A stretch of 64,000 bases of DNA from VXYL01 sp965208525 (GTDB lineage Bacteria > Pseudomonadota > Gammaproteobacteria > Pseudomonadales > Azotimanducaceae): positions 2,852,001 through 2,916,000 of the forward strand of contig OZ242340.1 of NCBI GenBank assembly GCA_965208525.1. Reading direction: 5' to 3'. The translations under genes were made by a program, and so were the position numbers. Under the pieces are notes generated by a model. The model did not search any database. It saw only the letters and a program-made list of their open reading frames with translations, and had not been told where the DNA came from. Below are positions 8,473 through 18,745 of the stretch, piece after piece. Each line of letters begins with the position of its first letter. Position 1 is the stretch's first letter.

Positions 8473-11400
8473 CTAGGAGTTGGTCGGCGAGCGGTGTGAA
8501 GAATGTGCTGATGCTATTGGTCGTGATGACTCGCCTGCAGACGGATCGCGCAATCGTAGTCCGTCACGGATGTTCAGTTCATGCCGCTGCATTTCCCTTA
8601 CGGCGTCCGAACCGAACTTCCGGCTCCGCTTCCGGTTGTCCGTAAATGGAGCGTTCATGATCACGGCGTCCACGCCGTGGAGGGGGAACCGGATTTCCTC
8701 ACTCTCGTCGACTTGGGTGCCATCAAGGGCCTCTAGAGATCGTCGGGGAGCGGTCAATGCGTGTAGGTCAAGCGTCTCGGCAGCCGCGCCGAGTATCTCC
8801 AATGATCCGGCTTTGGGAGGGCCGTTGGCCTGCGGCCCGTGCGGCATCGTGACGAGGTTCATGCGCTCGTAGTCCACGGTCGGTGCGCCCAAGGTCATGT
8901 TGCAGGCGGCGAGCTGGATGCCGTGTTGGTTGATGTCTAGGCCGCAGAGCACGTCTTCCACGAGGCGTTTGTGGAGGGCATTTGGGTCTTCGTTACCCGC
9001 TTTGTTTGCTTCGGCTACGCGGGCCTTGATGGTTTGGAGGGTGGCCATCAGGAGGGTGCCGGTTCCGCAGGCTGGGTCGATGATTCGGAGCTTGGCGACG
9101 GCTTCCGCGTCGGACCAGTCGATCCAGCCCTTCGGGAAGGCGAGGCGGGCGAGCATGATGGCGGAGAGGTTGTTTGTGTAGAAGGCGCCGTCGCTCTTGG
9201 CGGAGCCGAGGATGCGGTGGTAGAGCGGGCCGGCATGGTCGTACCCGAGTTCGCTCAGGGAGTCAGCGACCCGGTTGGCGCATTCGGCCAACATGCGGAT
9301 GGCGTTGTGGACCGGTTTGGCCTCCGGCAGCGCACGGAGGACCGCTAGAGCAGGGCGGAAGACGGGTTCGTAGTCCTTTTCGAGGATGGCGTCCCAGGCG
9401 GCTTCGAGTACTTCTGCCGGGTGCGCTGCACCCGCGACCTTGTCGAGGCGGACGATGGTCTTCATTTCCGGTTCGTCGCGCAGGCGGCGTTGGAGCAGGG
9501 ATGCGTTGCAGAGCATGAGTGCGGCGACGGTGCAGACGCCCTTCGCGCCGCCGTCGTCTTCGGGCACGAGGTCTAGCGCCTCGGCGATGGGGTCTTCGAG
9601 TTCTTCGTCCTGCAGTACGGAGCTTGCGCGACGAACTGTGTCGGTGATTTCGTCGGCGACGAGCTGGCCGGGCTTGCCGAGGCCCGATGCGGCTGCGACG
9701 TGGGCGAAGATTCCTTGCTCGGCTTCCTTGAGTTCGATTTCGCGCTGGATTTGGCCCGGCGCGTCTCGCACCTCGCCGGAGCGGGAGCCCGGTGCTCGTG
9801 ACGTCGGCTGTTCGTACACCTTGATGAAGCTTGCCGGCGACTCGGCAAGGCGGCCATCGTGTGCTTGGAGGGCGCGTAGGACGCGGCCCACCGTGCTATA
9901 GCCCTCTGTGCCGCGTTCGAGGGCTTCGATTACGTCCTTGCCGGGTTCGACGACCACCGGGATGATGATGTAGCCGAAGCGCTTACCTTCCGCCCTTCTC
10001 ATCACGCGGCCAACGGCTTGGACCACATCGACCTGACTGTCTCGTGGGTCGAGGAAGGCAACGGCATTGAGCGAGGGCACGTCTACGCCCTCGGTGAAGA
10101 GCTTGACGTTGGAGACGATGCGACATTCACCGTCGCGATCGGCATTGGCTAGAGCGCGCAGTTCCATGTTGCGCTGGAGGGCGCTTGCGGACGCGTCGAG
10201 ATGGCGGGAGACGACCCGCATGGCTCGATCGCCGGGCAACCGTCGGGTTGTGGCGCTCAGCACTTCCCTGTCCATGAGGGCTTGGGAATACCACTTGGAG
10301 CGACGAATGCTATTTGCGAATGCCATTGTGCGCGGGAGCTTGCCCGGTTGCTCGATGGCCTTGCCTTCTGTGACGCCGTTTACTGCGAGCGAGACGCCTA
10401 GAACGCGGGTCATGTCGTTGGTGTTCGGTGCCTGCTTGCGTGTCGGAGCGGTGTCGAGGTCTTCGAGACGGCGGCGGAGGCCAGGGGTGACGCTCGCTTG
10501 GCTCACGCCGAGGACGATCACACGATAGTCCGAAAGCATGTCGGCATGGACGGCCTTGGCGAACGGAAGGTGATGGAACTGCGGGCCGTAAGTGTCTTGG
10601 TCGCCCATATCCACGACTTCGACGCCGCGGTCCCGTAGCTTGCGCTTGGAGCGTTCTGTATAGATGCGTGGCGTCGCGGTCATGTAAAGGCGCTTGTGGG
10701 CGTGGAGGCGGTTGTCGTCGTGGAACTCTTGGAAGTCCACCTTGCGCGTTCTGCTTGCGCCGGACTCGCGGAGGAAGGCGCCTGTGGTGCGGTGGGCTTC
10801 GTCGGCGATGGCAAGGTCGAATGTCGGTGCGCCGTGGTTCGCTTGCGCATCCGTCACGCGACCAAGTGAGTGGTATGTGCAGAAGACGGCTCGGGTGTTG
10901 CCTTCGCCCGTGAGCGCATCCGCGATCTCGATTGGGTCGGTGGTGACGGGGCATTCGAGTTCAGAGATGCGGATGTCTTCGGTCTCGTTGCGACCGCCTG
11001 CGGTCGAGTCGGAGCAGACGACGATGCAATCGAGCTTGTGGGTCGTCTGGCGCAGCCACTCCCGGCGCGCCTGTGAGACCAAGGCGATGGTTGGGGCGGC
11101 GAAGAGGATTCGCCCGCCATCCTCGATCACCTGCTCGGCGATGCGCAGGGCAGTAAAGGTCTTGCCGGTCCCGCAGGCCATGATGAGGCGGCCGCGGTCA
11201 TGATTGGCGAGGCCCTCGACGGAGTCTTCGATCGCGTCTGCCTGGAGGGGCCAGGGTTCCTGGACAGGCCTTCGGGCGTCTTCTTCCTCGACTTGAATGT
11301 CGAGGTGCTGGCGGAAGTCGATCTGCCCGACTTGGGGGTTCGCGCCTTGGATTGCGCGTTCCGCGTTTGGACCCCAACGACAAGTGGCGACAACCCAGCG

Positions 11401-11766
11401 CAGGCGGAACAGGGGATGTTGCGACGCCCCAAGGAAACTGTCGATTGCGCCTTTGGTTAGCGTGTGCCGCTCGTCGTAGCACTTGCACTGGATGGCCACC
11501 CAGTCGCCGGATGTGCGGCGAGCCACGAGGTCGATGCCGATGTCGCGGCCGTCGTGTCCTGTCAGCTCTTCGCGTTCCGGCCATTCCGGCCAGCGCCAGA
11601 TTTGCTCAATCTCGAACTCGGGCTCTTGGAGGGCGATGCGCATGAAGAGCTGCTCGAACCAACGTCCCTTCTCCGATTCGTCGCGGCTTTGGTTGCGGAT
11701 GCGGTCGAGGATGGTACCGGCGGTTGGCCGGCCGGCAAGGTCGAGGCGCCTTTGGCCGGGTCTCAC
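8473..11766 (-). CDS. Type ISP restriction-modification enzyme, N-terminal piece: Mrr-like nuclease, SF2 helicase, N6-adenine methylase
   Basis: A 1097-residue frame with the domain order of single-polypeptide Type ISP enzymes such as LlaGI/LlaBIII. Residues about 25-100 hold an Mrr-like PD-(D/E)xK nuclease (GIDLVARRTSGDWVAIQCKC). Residues about 165-600 are an SF2 translocase: Walker A ACGTGKT near 198, DEAH in LAIADEAHRTTG near 320, YMTATPRIY, and motif VI QAVGRVMRR. From about 890 comes the methylase: motif I DPACGTGTLL near 897 and motif IV MNAPFTDN near 1035 (usual form NPPF/Y; here Ala replaces the first Pro). The frame then runs into an abnormal tail (HSSHRSPTNS) because one G appears to be missing near 8530; the true continuation is at 7361-8535. 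The combined product would be about 1468 residues, the normal size for the family. The start is a GTG at 11764-11766. Confidence 0.85.
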   Translation of the reverse strand: MRPGQRRLDLAGRPTAGTILDRIRNQSRDESEKGRWFEQLFMRIALQEPEFEIEQIWRWPEWPEREELTGHDGRDIGIDLVARRTSGDWVAIQCKCYDERHTLTKGAIDSFLGASQHPLFRLRWVVATCRWGPNAERAIQGANPQVGQIDFRQHLDIQVEEEDARRPVQEPWPLQADAIEDSVEGLANHDRGRLIMACGTGKTFTALRIAEQVIEDGGRILFAAPTIALVSQARREWLRQTTHKLDCIVVCSDSTAGGRNETEDIRISELECPVTTDPIEIADALTGEGNTRAVFCTYHSLGRVTDAQANHGAPTFDLAIADEAHRTTGAFLRESGASRTRKVDFQEFHDDNRLHAHKRLYMTATPRIYTERSKRKLRDRGVEVVDMGDQDTYGPQFHHLPFAKAVHADMLSDYRVIVLGVSQASVTPGLRRRLEDLDTAPTRKQAPNTNDMTRVLGVSLAVNGVTEGKAIEQPGKLPRTMAFANSIRRSKWYSQALMDREVLSATTRRLPGDRAMRVVSRHLDASASALQRNMELRALANADRDGECRIVSNVKLFTEGVDVPSLNAVAFLDPRDSQVDVVQAVGRVMRRAEGKRFGYIIIPVVVEPGKDVIEALERGTEGYSTVGRVLRALQAHDGRLAESPASFIKVYEQPTSRAPGSRSGEVRDAPGQIQREIELKEAEQGIFAHVAAASGLGKPGQLVADEITDTVRRASSVLQDEELEDPIAEALDLVPEDDGGAKGVCTVAALMLCNASLLQRRLRDEPEMKTIVRLDKVAGAAHPAEVLEAAWDAILEKDYEPVFRPALAVLRALPEAKPVHNAIRMLAECANRVADSLSELGYDHAGPLYHRILGSAKSDGAFYTNNLSAIMLARLAFPKGWIDWSDAEAVAKLRIIDPACGTGTLLMATLQTIKARVAEANKAGNEDPNALHKRLVEDVLCGLDINQHGIQLAACNMTLGAPTVDYERMNLVTMPHGPQANGPPKAGSLEILGAAAETLDLHALTAPRRSLEALDGTQVDESEEIRFPLHGVDAVIMNAPFTDNRKRSRKFGSDAVREMQRHELNIRDGLRLRDPSAGESSRPIASAHSSHRSPTNS

Positions 11767-12000
11767 GGACGGGTCTCGATCAATGGGGTGTTAGGCGGGG
11801 TCGGGAGAGCCCAACAGCGGGCGGGGCACGTGCGCGGGTTGGATGATGTCTTCACATACAAAACTGGAGCCTGCTTCATACGTCCGTCAGGGCCAAGCGT
11901 AGCGTAACTGCACCGGTTGTGGGCATGGCCTTGGGCGCAACACGTTGAGGCTTGTCCTCGCCCGCGTTCAGCCATTGAAGGGCTTGGGTTCGATCGAGAC

Positions 12001-12021
12001 GGGCGACCACGAGGGTCGCCC
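12001..12021. repeat. Dispersed palindromic repeat, copy 1
   Basis: A stem-loop of the form GGGCGACC...GGTCGCCC followed by CTACGG, within the 295-base stretch (11767-12061) between the restriction enzyme and the SLATT-like gene, which otherwise holds no gene I can recognise. The same GGGCGAC...GTCGCCCCTACGG pattern with a different loop recurs twice near 17.65-17.72 kb. Elements of this type are scattered between genes in many GC-rich bacteria. Confidence 0.6.
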
Positions 12022-12061
12022 CTACGGAAGCGCGACTCGCCTTCCGCCTTCAGGTGTTGTC

Positions 12062-12634
12062 TCAGCTTGAAATTCTGGAAGCGGGCGAGTTCTCTTGTAC
12101 GCTGGACCGATCCATCAGGGGCGTCTGATACCAGAAACGTGCCCATAGCTGCCGAGCCAAGGAGATTTGCCTCTGGTACTTGTATGCGTTGTCGCCGTGA
12201 TCGGCCTGAATCTGCTGGTTCCGGCAGATGCTGTTGAGCGTAGGCAAAATCGGTGGCTCGTCGACCTCGATCTCCAGGTAAGCCGCCCGGAACGCATCGA
12301 GATCGTGATCAGAGAGTTCCTCGCCCTTGGCCTCGATGTCCCGCTCCAGCGACACGTACTGTTTCGCGAACGAGCGGTGTTCAATCTCCTTGGGACCGAG
12401 GCGCAAGACCATCTCCGCCGCCGCGAACAGAGCGGAGACAGAACCTAGAACTTTCACGACTAGATCGCCCCAACCTGCAAACAGACCCGCGACCACGCTG
12501 GACGTGGCAGCAAGGAACAGGAGCATGCGAACCGCATTCCACCGCTGGAAAAACCGAACACGCCACAAGTGGTAGCGGCGAGACCGCCGGATGTCAAAAA
12601 GCAGGTTGTAGCGCTTCGTCTCGCGGTCTGGCAT
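12062..12634 (-). CDS. SLATT-like two-transmembrane protein (possible pore-forming defence effector)
   Basis: A 190-residue protein with an N-terminal basic segment (RRSRRYHLWRVRFFQRW), then two hydrophobic helices (about residues 35-52, RMLLFLAATSSVVAGLFAGW, and 56-80, VVKVLGSVSALFAAAEMV), then a cytosolic helical domain with EHRSFAKQYVSLERDIEA and DEPPILPTLNSICRNQ. This layout matches SLATT-type proteins, which are predicted membrane pore effectors in conflict systems and usually pair with a nucleotide sensor. No sensor (SLOG, cGAS-like or reverse transcriptase) is adjacent, but a restriction system is. The start is the ATG at 12632-12634, 16 bases after the stop of a small proline-rich gene, so the two form an operon. 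The SLATT assignment is by pattern, not by search. Confidence 0.6.
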   Translation of the reverse strand: MPDRETKRYNLLFDIRRSRRYHLWRVRFFQRWNAVRMLLFLAATSSVVAGLFAGWGDLVVKVLGSVSALFAAAEMVLRLGPKEIEHRSFAKQYVSLERDIEAKGEELSDHDLDAFRAAYLEIEVDEPPILPTLNSICRNQQIQADHGDNAYKYQRQISLARQLWARFWYQTPLMDRSSVQENSPASRISS

Positions 12635-12650
12635 CTACATCCTAAGGTGG

Positions 12651-12824
12651 CTATTTCTTGTCGGGTGGAGGCGGCGGCGGATCGTCACCCTGAACCTTGG
12701 TGATGTCGAGCTTCTCGTCACCAATGATGACCTGCCGCTCCTCCGTAAGGGTGTCGCGGCTAGGTTGTTCAACAGGAGTTTGGGGTTGAGAGGTATCCGG
12801 TGCATCCTTCTCGCGATCTGCCAT
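12651..12824 (-). CDS. Small proline-rich protein (57 aa), partner of the SLATT-like gene
   Basis: A 57-residue acidic, low-complexity protein: it opens MADREKDAPDTSQPQTPVEQ, has a central hydrophobic patch ERQVIIGDEKLDITK, and ends in a run of six prolines before DKK. There is no membrane segment; it is probably disordered apart from one short strand. The ATG at 12822-12824 has an AGAAAG-type site upstream and the gene lies 16 bases before the two-TM protein on the same strand. Function unknown; the tight linkage suggests it modulates or inhibits the membrane protein (inference). Confidence 0.6.
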   Translation of the reverse strand: MADREKDAPDTSQPQTPVEQPSRDTLTEERQVIIGDEKLDITKVQGDDPPPPPPDKK

Positions 12825-12950
12825 CGCTTGACTTTCTCCAGTTCGAAAACTACACGAATCTGCTCAGAAGGGCCAGCGACTGATCGCTCCGAGCGCTGAT
12901 CCGAGCTTGACCCAGCCGAGCGGTTTCTGTCAACGGGTTTTCGAACGACC

Positions 12951-13184
12951 CTATCCGTCGTCTGGTCCCGTCAGATTCTCCTCACGAGCAATGGACTTGA
13001 CCGCCTCAAGCAGCAAGACCGCTGCCCAAGTACCATCCGAGCCTTCGAGCTGTGGACGATCAACCAAGGCTGGCACGGGGTCCGCTAGGATTGGGTCGAG
13101 CGGTGCCCGCCAAACCCCATTTCGAACTGGTCGAAGACTTCGAGGTCAGGGACAGGCTGCCACGGGCACCGCTCGTTTGATCAA
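12951..13184 (-). pseudogene. Small gene interrupted by an in-frame UGA
   Basis: A 78-codon frame begins with TTG (13182-13184) overlapping the stop of the preceding 65-aa gene as TTGA. It reads MIKRAVPVAACP, meets TGA at 13146-13148, then continues without another stop as PRSLRPVRNGVWRAPLDP, ILADPVPALVDRPQLEG, and TWAAVLLLEAVKSIAREENL to the TAG at 12951-12953. The downstream portion looks protein-like but has no start of its own. The simplest reading is a nonsense mutation. A Sec codon is possible in principle because the window carries a selenoprotein gene, and a 5-bp hairpin (UCGAA-GUC-UUCGA) follows the UGA, but there is no family support for Sec here. Confidence 0.35.
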
Positions 13185-13378
13185 GACTCCTTCGAGGACT
13201 CCTTGAAAGCAAGAGCGACGATCTCTCTAGGGAATGTCGCAACCACATTGGCTCCATCGTAGGAGTCAGAGAGGAAATAGGTCTCTCCGTCCCGACTCAG
13301 ATGGAGGTAGCTCGCCTTGAACCTCCACTCGGCCTTGCCTCGGAATCTCACAACCCAAGTTGGTTTCTCGCTGCTCAT
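13181..13378 (-). CDS. Small hypothetical protein (65 aa)
   Basis: A 65-residue protein with alternating hydrophobic strands: PTWVVRFRGKAEWRFKASYL, GETYFLSDSYDGANVVATF, then REIVALAFKES. It is probably a small beta-rich domain without a signal peptide or membrane segment. The ATG at 13376-13378 is followed by good coding composition, and the next frame begins on its stop codon (TTGA). I do not recognise a family. It sits at the right edge of the accessory island, divergent from icd, with about 120 bases between the two starts. Confidence 0.5.
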   Translation of the reverse strand: MSSEKPTWVVRFRGKAEWRFKASYLHLSRDGETYFLSDSYDGANVVATFPREIVALAFKESSKES

Positions 13379-13467
13379 GGTTTTCTTTCCTCAGTTGTCA
13401 AGTTCGCATTTTTGAAAGTGACAGTATGCGCCGTCGCCCCCTTAGCGGTGAATGGGCGCAAGGCTGC

Positions 13468-13497
13468 TAGAATGCCGCGTTTTTTTGTGGGGGGAAG
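13468..13497 (+). promoter_or_regulatory. Putative icd -10 element and ribosome-binding site
   Basis: TAGAAT at 13468-13473 matches a sigma-70 -10 element, followed by a T-run and a purine-rich GGGGGGAAG at 13489-13497 ending 3 bases before the icd ATG. A convincing -35 box 16-18 bases upstream of the TAGAAT is not obvious. The leader would be only about 20 bases, so the transcription start is uncertain. Confidence 0.4.
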
Positions 13498-13500
13498 CGC

Positions 13501-14757
13501 ATGGCGTATCAGCATATCGAGGTGCCGGCGGATGGTGAGCGGATCACGGCGAATGCCGATGGCACGCTTGCGGTTCCGGCGCGACCCATCATCCCGTTTA
13601 TCGAGGGCGACGGCATCGGCATCGACATCACGCCGGTGATGCGCAAGGTGGTCGACGCTGCGGTGGAGCAAGCCTACGGCGGCGAGCGCAGCATCGCCTG
13701 GATGGAGATCTACTCCGGCGAGAAGTCCCTCGAGCTTTACGGCGAGGACGAATGGCTGCCAGAGGAAACCCTCGTTGCCATGCGCGAGTTCCTGGTGGGC
13801 ATCAAGGGCCCCATGACCACCCCGGTTGGCGGCGGCATTCGTTCGCTCAACGTGGCGCTAAGGCAAGAGCTTGATCTTTATGTCTGCCAGCGCCCGGTGC
13901 GCTGGTTTCAGGGCGTGCCGAGCCCGGTGGTTGCGCCGCACAAGACCGACATGGTGATCTTCCGCGAGAACACCGAGGACATCTACGCCGGCGTCGAGTG
14001 GGAGGCGGGCTCGGCGGAGTCGGACCAGGTGATCGCGTTCCTGCAGCGCGAGATGGGCGTCAACAAGATTCGCTTTCCCCAGAACTGCGGCATCGGCGTC
14101 AAGCCGGTTTCGGTGGAAGGCACCCAGCGGCTCGTGCGCAAGGCCATGCAGTACGCCATCGCCGAGGACCGCAGCTCCGTGACGTTCGTCCACAAGGGCA
14201 ACATCATGAAATTCACCGAGGGGGCGTTCAAGGACTGGGGCTATCAGCTCGCTGCCGAGGAGTTTGGCGCAACCCCGCTCGACGGCGGCCCTTGGCATGA
14301 ACTCACCAATCCCAACACCGGGCGGCAGATCGTCATCAAGGACATGATCGCCGACGCCATGCTGCAGCAGATTCTCACCCGTCCCGACGAATACGACGTC
14401 ATCGCCACCATGAACCTCAATGGCGACTACCTCTCCGACGCCCTCGCAGCGCAAGTAGGCGGCATCGGCATTGCGCCTGGCGCCAACATTGGCGACGCGA
14501 TTGCGCTCTTCGAGGCCACCCACGGGACGGCGCCGAAGTACACCGGCCAAGACAAGGTGAACCCCGGCTCGCTGATCCTTTCGGCGGAGATGATGCTGCG
14601 TCACTTGGGCTGGCGCGAGGCTGCGGACCTCATCGTCCAGGGCATGGAAGGCGCCATCGGCGACAAGACGGTCACCTACGACTTCGAGCGCCTGATGACC
14701 GGCGCCACGCTGGTGAAGTGCTCGGAGTTCGGCGACGCCATGATCGCCAAGATGTAA
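13501..14757 (+). CDS. icd: NADP-dependent isocitrate dehydrogenase
   Basis: A 418-residue cytosolic TCA enzyme converting isocitrate to 2-oxoglutarate with NADP+, the same length as the E. coli enzyme. Landmarks: IPFIEGDGIGIDITP at the N-terminus; the isocitrate/phosphorylation loop GGGIRSLNVALRQ near residue 110 (the Ser target of AceK-type kinases in enterics); IFRENTEDIYAGVEW near 150; the metal ligands in the DAMLQQIL...NGDYLSDALAAQVGG region near 285-325; and the coenzyme segment FEATHGTAPKYTGQ near 340. All catalytic residues expected appear present. A strong GGGGGGAAG site precedes the ATG. It starts the conserved block with clpS and clpA. Confidence 0.97.
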   Translation: MAYQHIEVPADGERITANADGTLAVPARPIIPFIEGDGIGIDITPVMRKVVDAAVEQAYGGERSIAWMEIYSGEKSLELYGEDEWLPEETLVAMREFLVGIKGPMTTPVGGGIRSLNVALRQELDLYVCQRPVRWFQGVPSPVVAPHKTDMVIFRENTEDIYAGVEWEAGSAESDQVIAFLQREMGVNKIRFPQNCGIGVKPVSVEGTQRLVRKAMQYAIAEDRSSVTFVHKGNIMKFTEGAFKDWGYQLAAEEFGATPLDGGPWHELTNPNTGRQIVIKDMIADAMLQQILTRPDEYDVIATMNLNGDYLSDALAAQVGGIGIAPGANIGDAIALFEATHGTAPKYTGQDKVNPGSLILSAEMMLRHLGWREAADLIVQGMEGAIGDKTVTYDFERLMTGATLVKCSEFGDAMIAKM

Positions 14758-14783
14758 AAGGCGCGAGCTCCATCGGGGTTGCT

Positions 14784-15179
14784 ATGATGCGGCGGTCGAA
14801 TTCATGCCACGGCGGATTCGTGCTCATTCAAGCGGCATCGCCAATATTCGCGCAAGGGGACGACGATCCCGAAGAAGAGGGACGCACCGGCGCCGTCACG
14901 CTGGAAGAGAAGCCCGCCCTCAAGCGCCCGCAGATGTTCAAGGTGCTGCTGCTGAACGACGACTACACGCCGATGGAGTTCGTGGTTCACGTCCTCGAGC
15001 GCTTCTTCCGCATGGACTACGAAAAGGCTTGGCAGATCATGATGGCGGTGCATACGACCGGCAGTGCGGTGGTGGGCATCTTTCCGCGCGACATCGCCGA
15101 GACGAAATCCGAGCAGGTAAACCAATATGCCCAGGAGAACAACCACCCGCTCAAGTCCACCGTCGAGATGACCGACTGA
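14784..15179 (+). CDS. clpS: ATP-dependent Clp protease adaptor ClpS
   Basis: The N-degron adaptor that binds proteins with N-terminal Leu, Phe, Tyr or Trp and delivers them to ClpAP. The core is complete: KVLLLNDDYTPMEFVVHVL (the NDDYTPMEFV signature with the N-degron pocket), then MMAVHTTGSAVVGIFPRDIA and NNHPLKSTVEM at the C-terminus. The start is uncertain: tandem ATGs at 14784/14787 have GGGG five bases upstream, while a GTG at 14820 would give a protein of about 119 residues, closer to the usual length. It lies between icd and clpA; the two tRNA-protein transferases that make N-degrons (bpt, aat) are encoded nearby. Confidence 0.93.
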   Translation: MMRRSNSCHGGFVLIQAASPIFAQGDDDPEEEGRTGAVTLEEKPALKRPQMFKVLLLNDDYTPMEFVVHVLERFFRMDYEKAWQIMMAVHTTGSAVVGIFPRDIAETKSEQVNQYAQENNHPLKSTVEMTD

Positions 15180-15240
15180 TCGGTTGCGAAGCCGGCGCGG
15201 GGAAGGCAAGGTAGAGGCAACGGCACAAGGTACACGGCAG

Positions 15241-17514
<2,274 letters not shown>

Positions 17515-17643
17515 TTAGGGGCCTGAGCCGCAGAAAAACTATCGAGTCGAACCAGGAAGCGGGCCTCCTTTCGCAGTTTTCGCGTAGCGTAAATCCGCCA
17601 GAGTGCGACGAAGGCAAGCGCATGAGGAAGGCCACCCGAAGAA

Positions 17644-17718
17644 GGGCGACGCATGCGTCGCCCCTACGGCCCGGAACGTGACCGACACCTTCCTGTAGGG
17701 GCGACGCATGCGTCGCCC
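17644..17718. repeat. Two inverted copies of a palindromic repeat between clpA and infA
   Basis: Copy A (17644-17664) and copy B (about 17698-17718) both contain the perfect palindrome GGCGACGCATGCGTCGCC. Copy A is followed by CCTACGG and copy B is preceded by GTAGG, so the copies face each other and the whole unit can fold into one long hairpin with a loop of about 30 bases. It lies in the 246-base gap between convergent clpA and infA, so it may act as a bidirectional terminator as well as being a mobile-type palindromic element related to the one near 12.0 kb. Confidence 0.75.
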
Positions 17719-17760
17719 TGTCCGGCAGCCGGGTGCATCGCCGCCAATTCCGACAGGCTG

Positions 17761-17979
17761 CTAGCGTTCCCGGAAGGTTATGCGGCCCTTGCTGAGGTCG
17801 TAAGGCGTCAGTTCGACCTTCACCTTGTCGCCGGTGAGGATGCGGATGTAGTTCTTGCGCATCTTGCCGGAAATGTGCGCCGTCACCACGTGGCCGTTGG
17901 TGAGTTCCACCCGGAACATGGTGTTGGGGAGGGTGTCGGTGACCGTCCCCTCCATCTCGATCTGCTCTTCCTTCGCCAT
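17761..17979 (-). CDS. infA: Translation initiation factor IF-1
   Basis: A 72-residue S1-like OB-fold protein that binds the ribosomal A site during initiation together with IF-2 and IF-3. The sequence is nearly canonical: MAKEEQIEMEGTVTDTLPN, FRVELTNGHVVTAHISGKMR, KNYIRILTGDKVKVELTPYD, LSKGRITFRER. I use the ATG at 17977-17979; the frame is open further upstream but without homology. It heads away from the ate/aat cluster on the same strand, as in other gammaproteobacteria. Confidence 0.97.
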   Translation of the reverse strand: MAKEEQIEMEGTVTDTLPNTMFRVELTNGHVVTAHISGKMRKNYIRILTGDKVKVELTPYDLSKGRITFRER

Positions 17980-18034
17980 GAAACCCCTTGGTTGGCTGGC
18001 CGCCGTGGCGGCGCAGTTTACCCCAACGCGCGGC

Positions 18035-18745
18035 TCAGGAATGTTGCATCCAGCCCTGCTTCCCGAATAGCTCAATGGGACGGTAGTCGGTCTTGTAGCG
18101 CATCTTGTCCGCCTCCTCGATCCAGTAGCCGAGATAGAGATAGGGCAGGCCGGCATGCTGGCAGACGGCGATCTGGCGCAGGATCGACAGCACCCCCAAA
18201 CTGCGCTCCGCGAGCGACGGATCGAAGAATGTGTAGATGGCGGAGAGGCCGCTCACGAGCACGTCGGTGACGGCCACCGCGACGAGCCGCTCGCCGAGAT
18301 AGGCGTTGACGAAGCGCGTGTCGCTCCATTCGGCCAAAAGGAAGGCGCGGAACTGGTCGGGGGAGGGCGGGTACATGTCGCCCTCGCCGTGACGTTCGCG
18401 GATGTAGCGCTCGTAAAGCTCGTAGGCTTCGTCGCCGTAGCGGGCCGGCTCGATGCGCATGGCTAGGTCGTCGTTGCGCGCCAACACGCGGCGGAACCTG
18501 CGGGTCAGGCGAAACTGCCGCACCGGCACGCGGGTGGCAACGCAAGCGCTGCAGTCGTCGCAATGCGGGCGGTAGAGGTGATCGCCCGAGCGGCGGAAGC
18601 CGACGCCGCTCAGGGCGGCATAGGTGTCCGGGGAATGATCTTCGCGCGGATCGAGGAACAGCGTGCGGGCATCGCGCGCGAGGTAGCTGCACGGGTGCGC
18701 GGGGGTCAGCAGGAAGCGTTGCTTCACGATGTGGCCAAGGTCCAA
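18035..18745 (-). CDS. bpt: Aspartate/glutamate leucyltransferase (bacterial protein transferase Bpt/Ate)
   Basis: A cytosolic enzyme that adds Leu from Leu-tRNA to N-terminal Asp or Glu and so creates N-degrons for ClpS-ClpAP. At 236 residues it has normal length. Landmarks are the N-terminal ATE domain with HPCSYLARDARTLFLDP, the Cys cluster in HCDDCSACVATRVPV near residue 60, and the C-terminal GNAT-like domain with IYTFFDPSLAERSLGVL and YLYLGYWIEEADKMRYKTDY. It overlaps the 3' end of aat by about 22 bases, indicating co-translation. Confidence 0.95.
   Translation of the reverse strand: MDLGHIVKQRFLLTPAHPCSYLARDARTLFLDPREDHSPDTYAALSGVGFRRSGDHLYRPHCDDCSACVATRVPVRQFRLTRRFRRVLARNDDLAMRIEPARYGDEAYELYERYIRERHGEGDMYPPSPDQFRAFLLAEWSDTRFVNAYLGERLVAVAVTDVLVSGLSAIYTFFDPSLAERSLGVLSILRQIAVCQHAGLPYLYLGYWIEEADKMRYKTDYRPIELFGKQGWMQHS

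Noticed and set aside
11763..12146. Minus-strand frame between the restriction enzyme and SLATT-like gene
   Set aside because: It overlaps the start of the SLATT-like gene's 3' end and the palindromic repeat, and it lacks homology.
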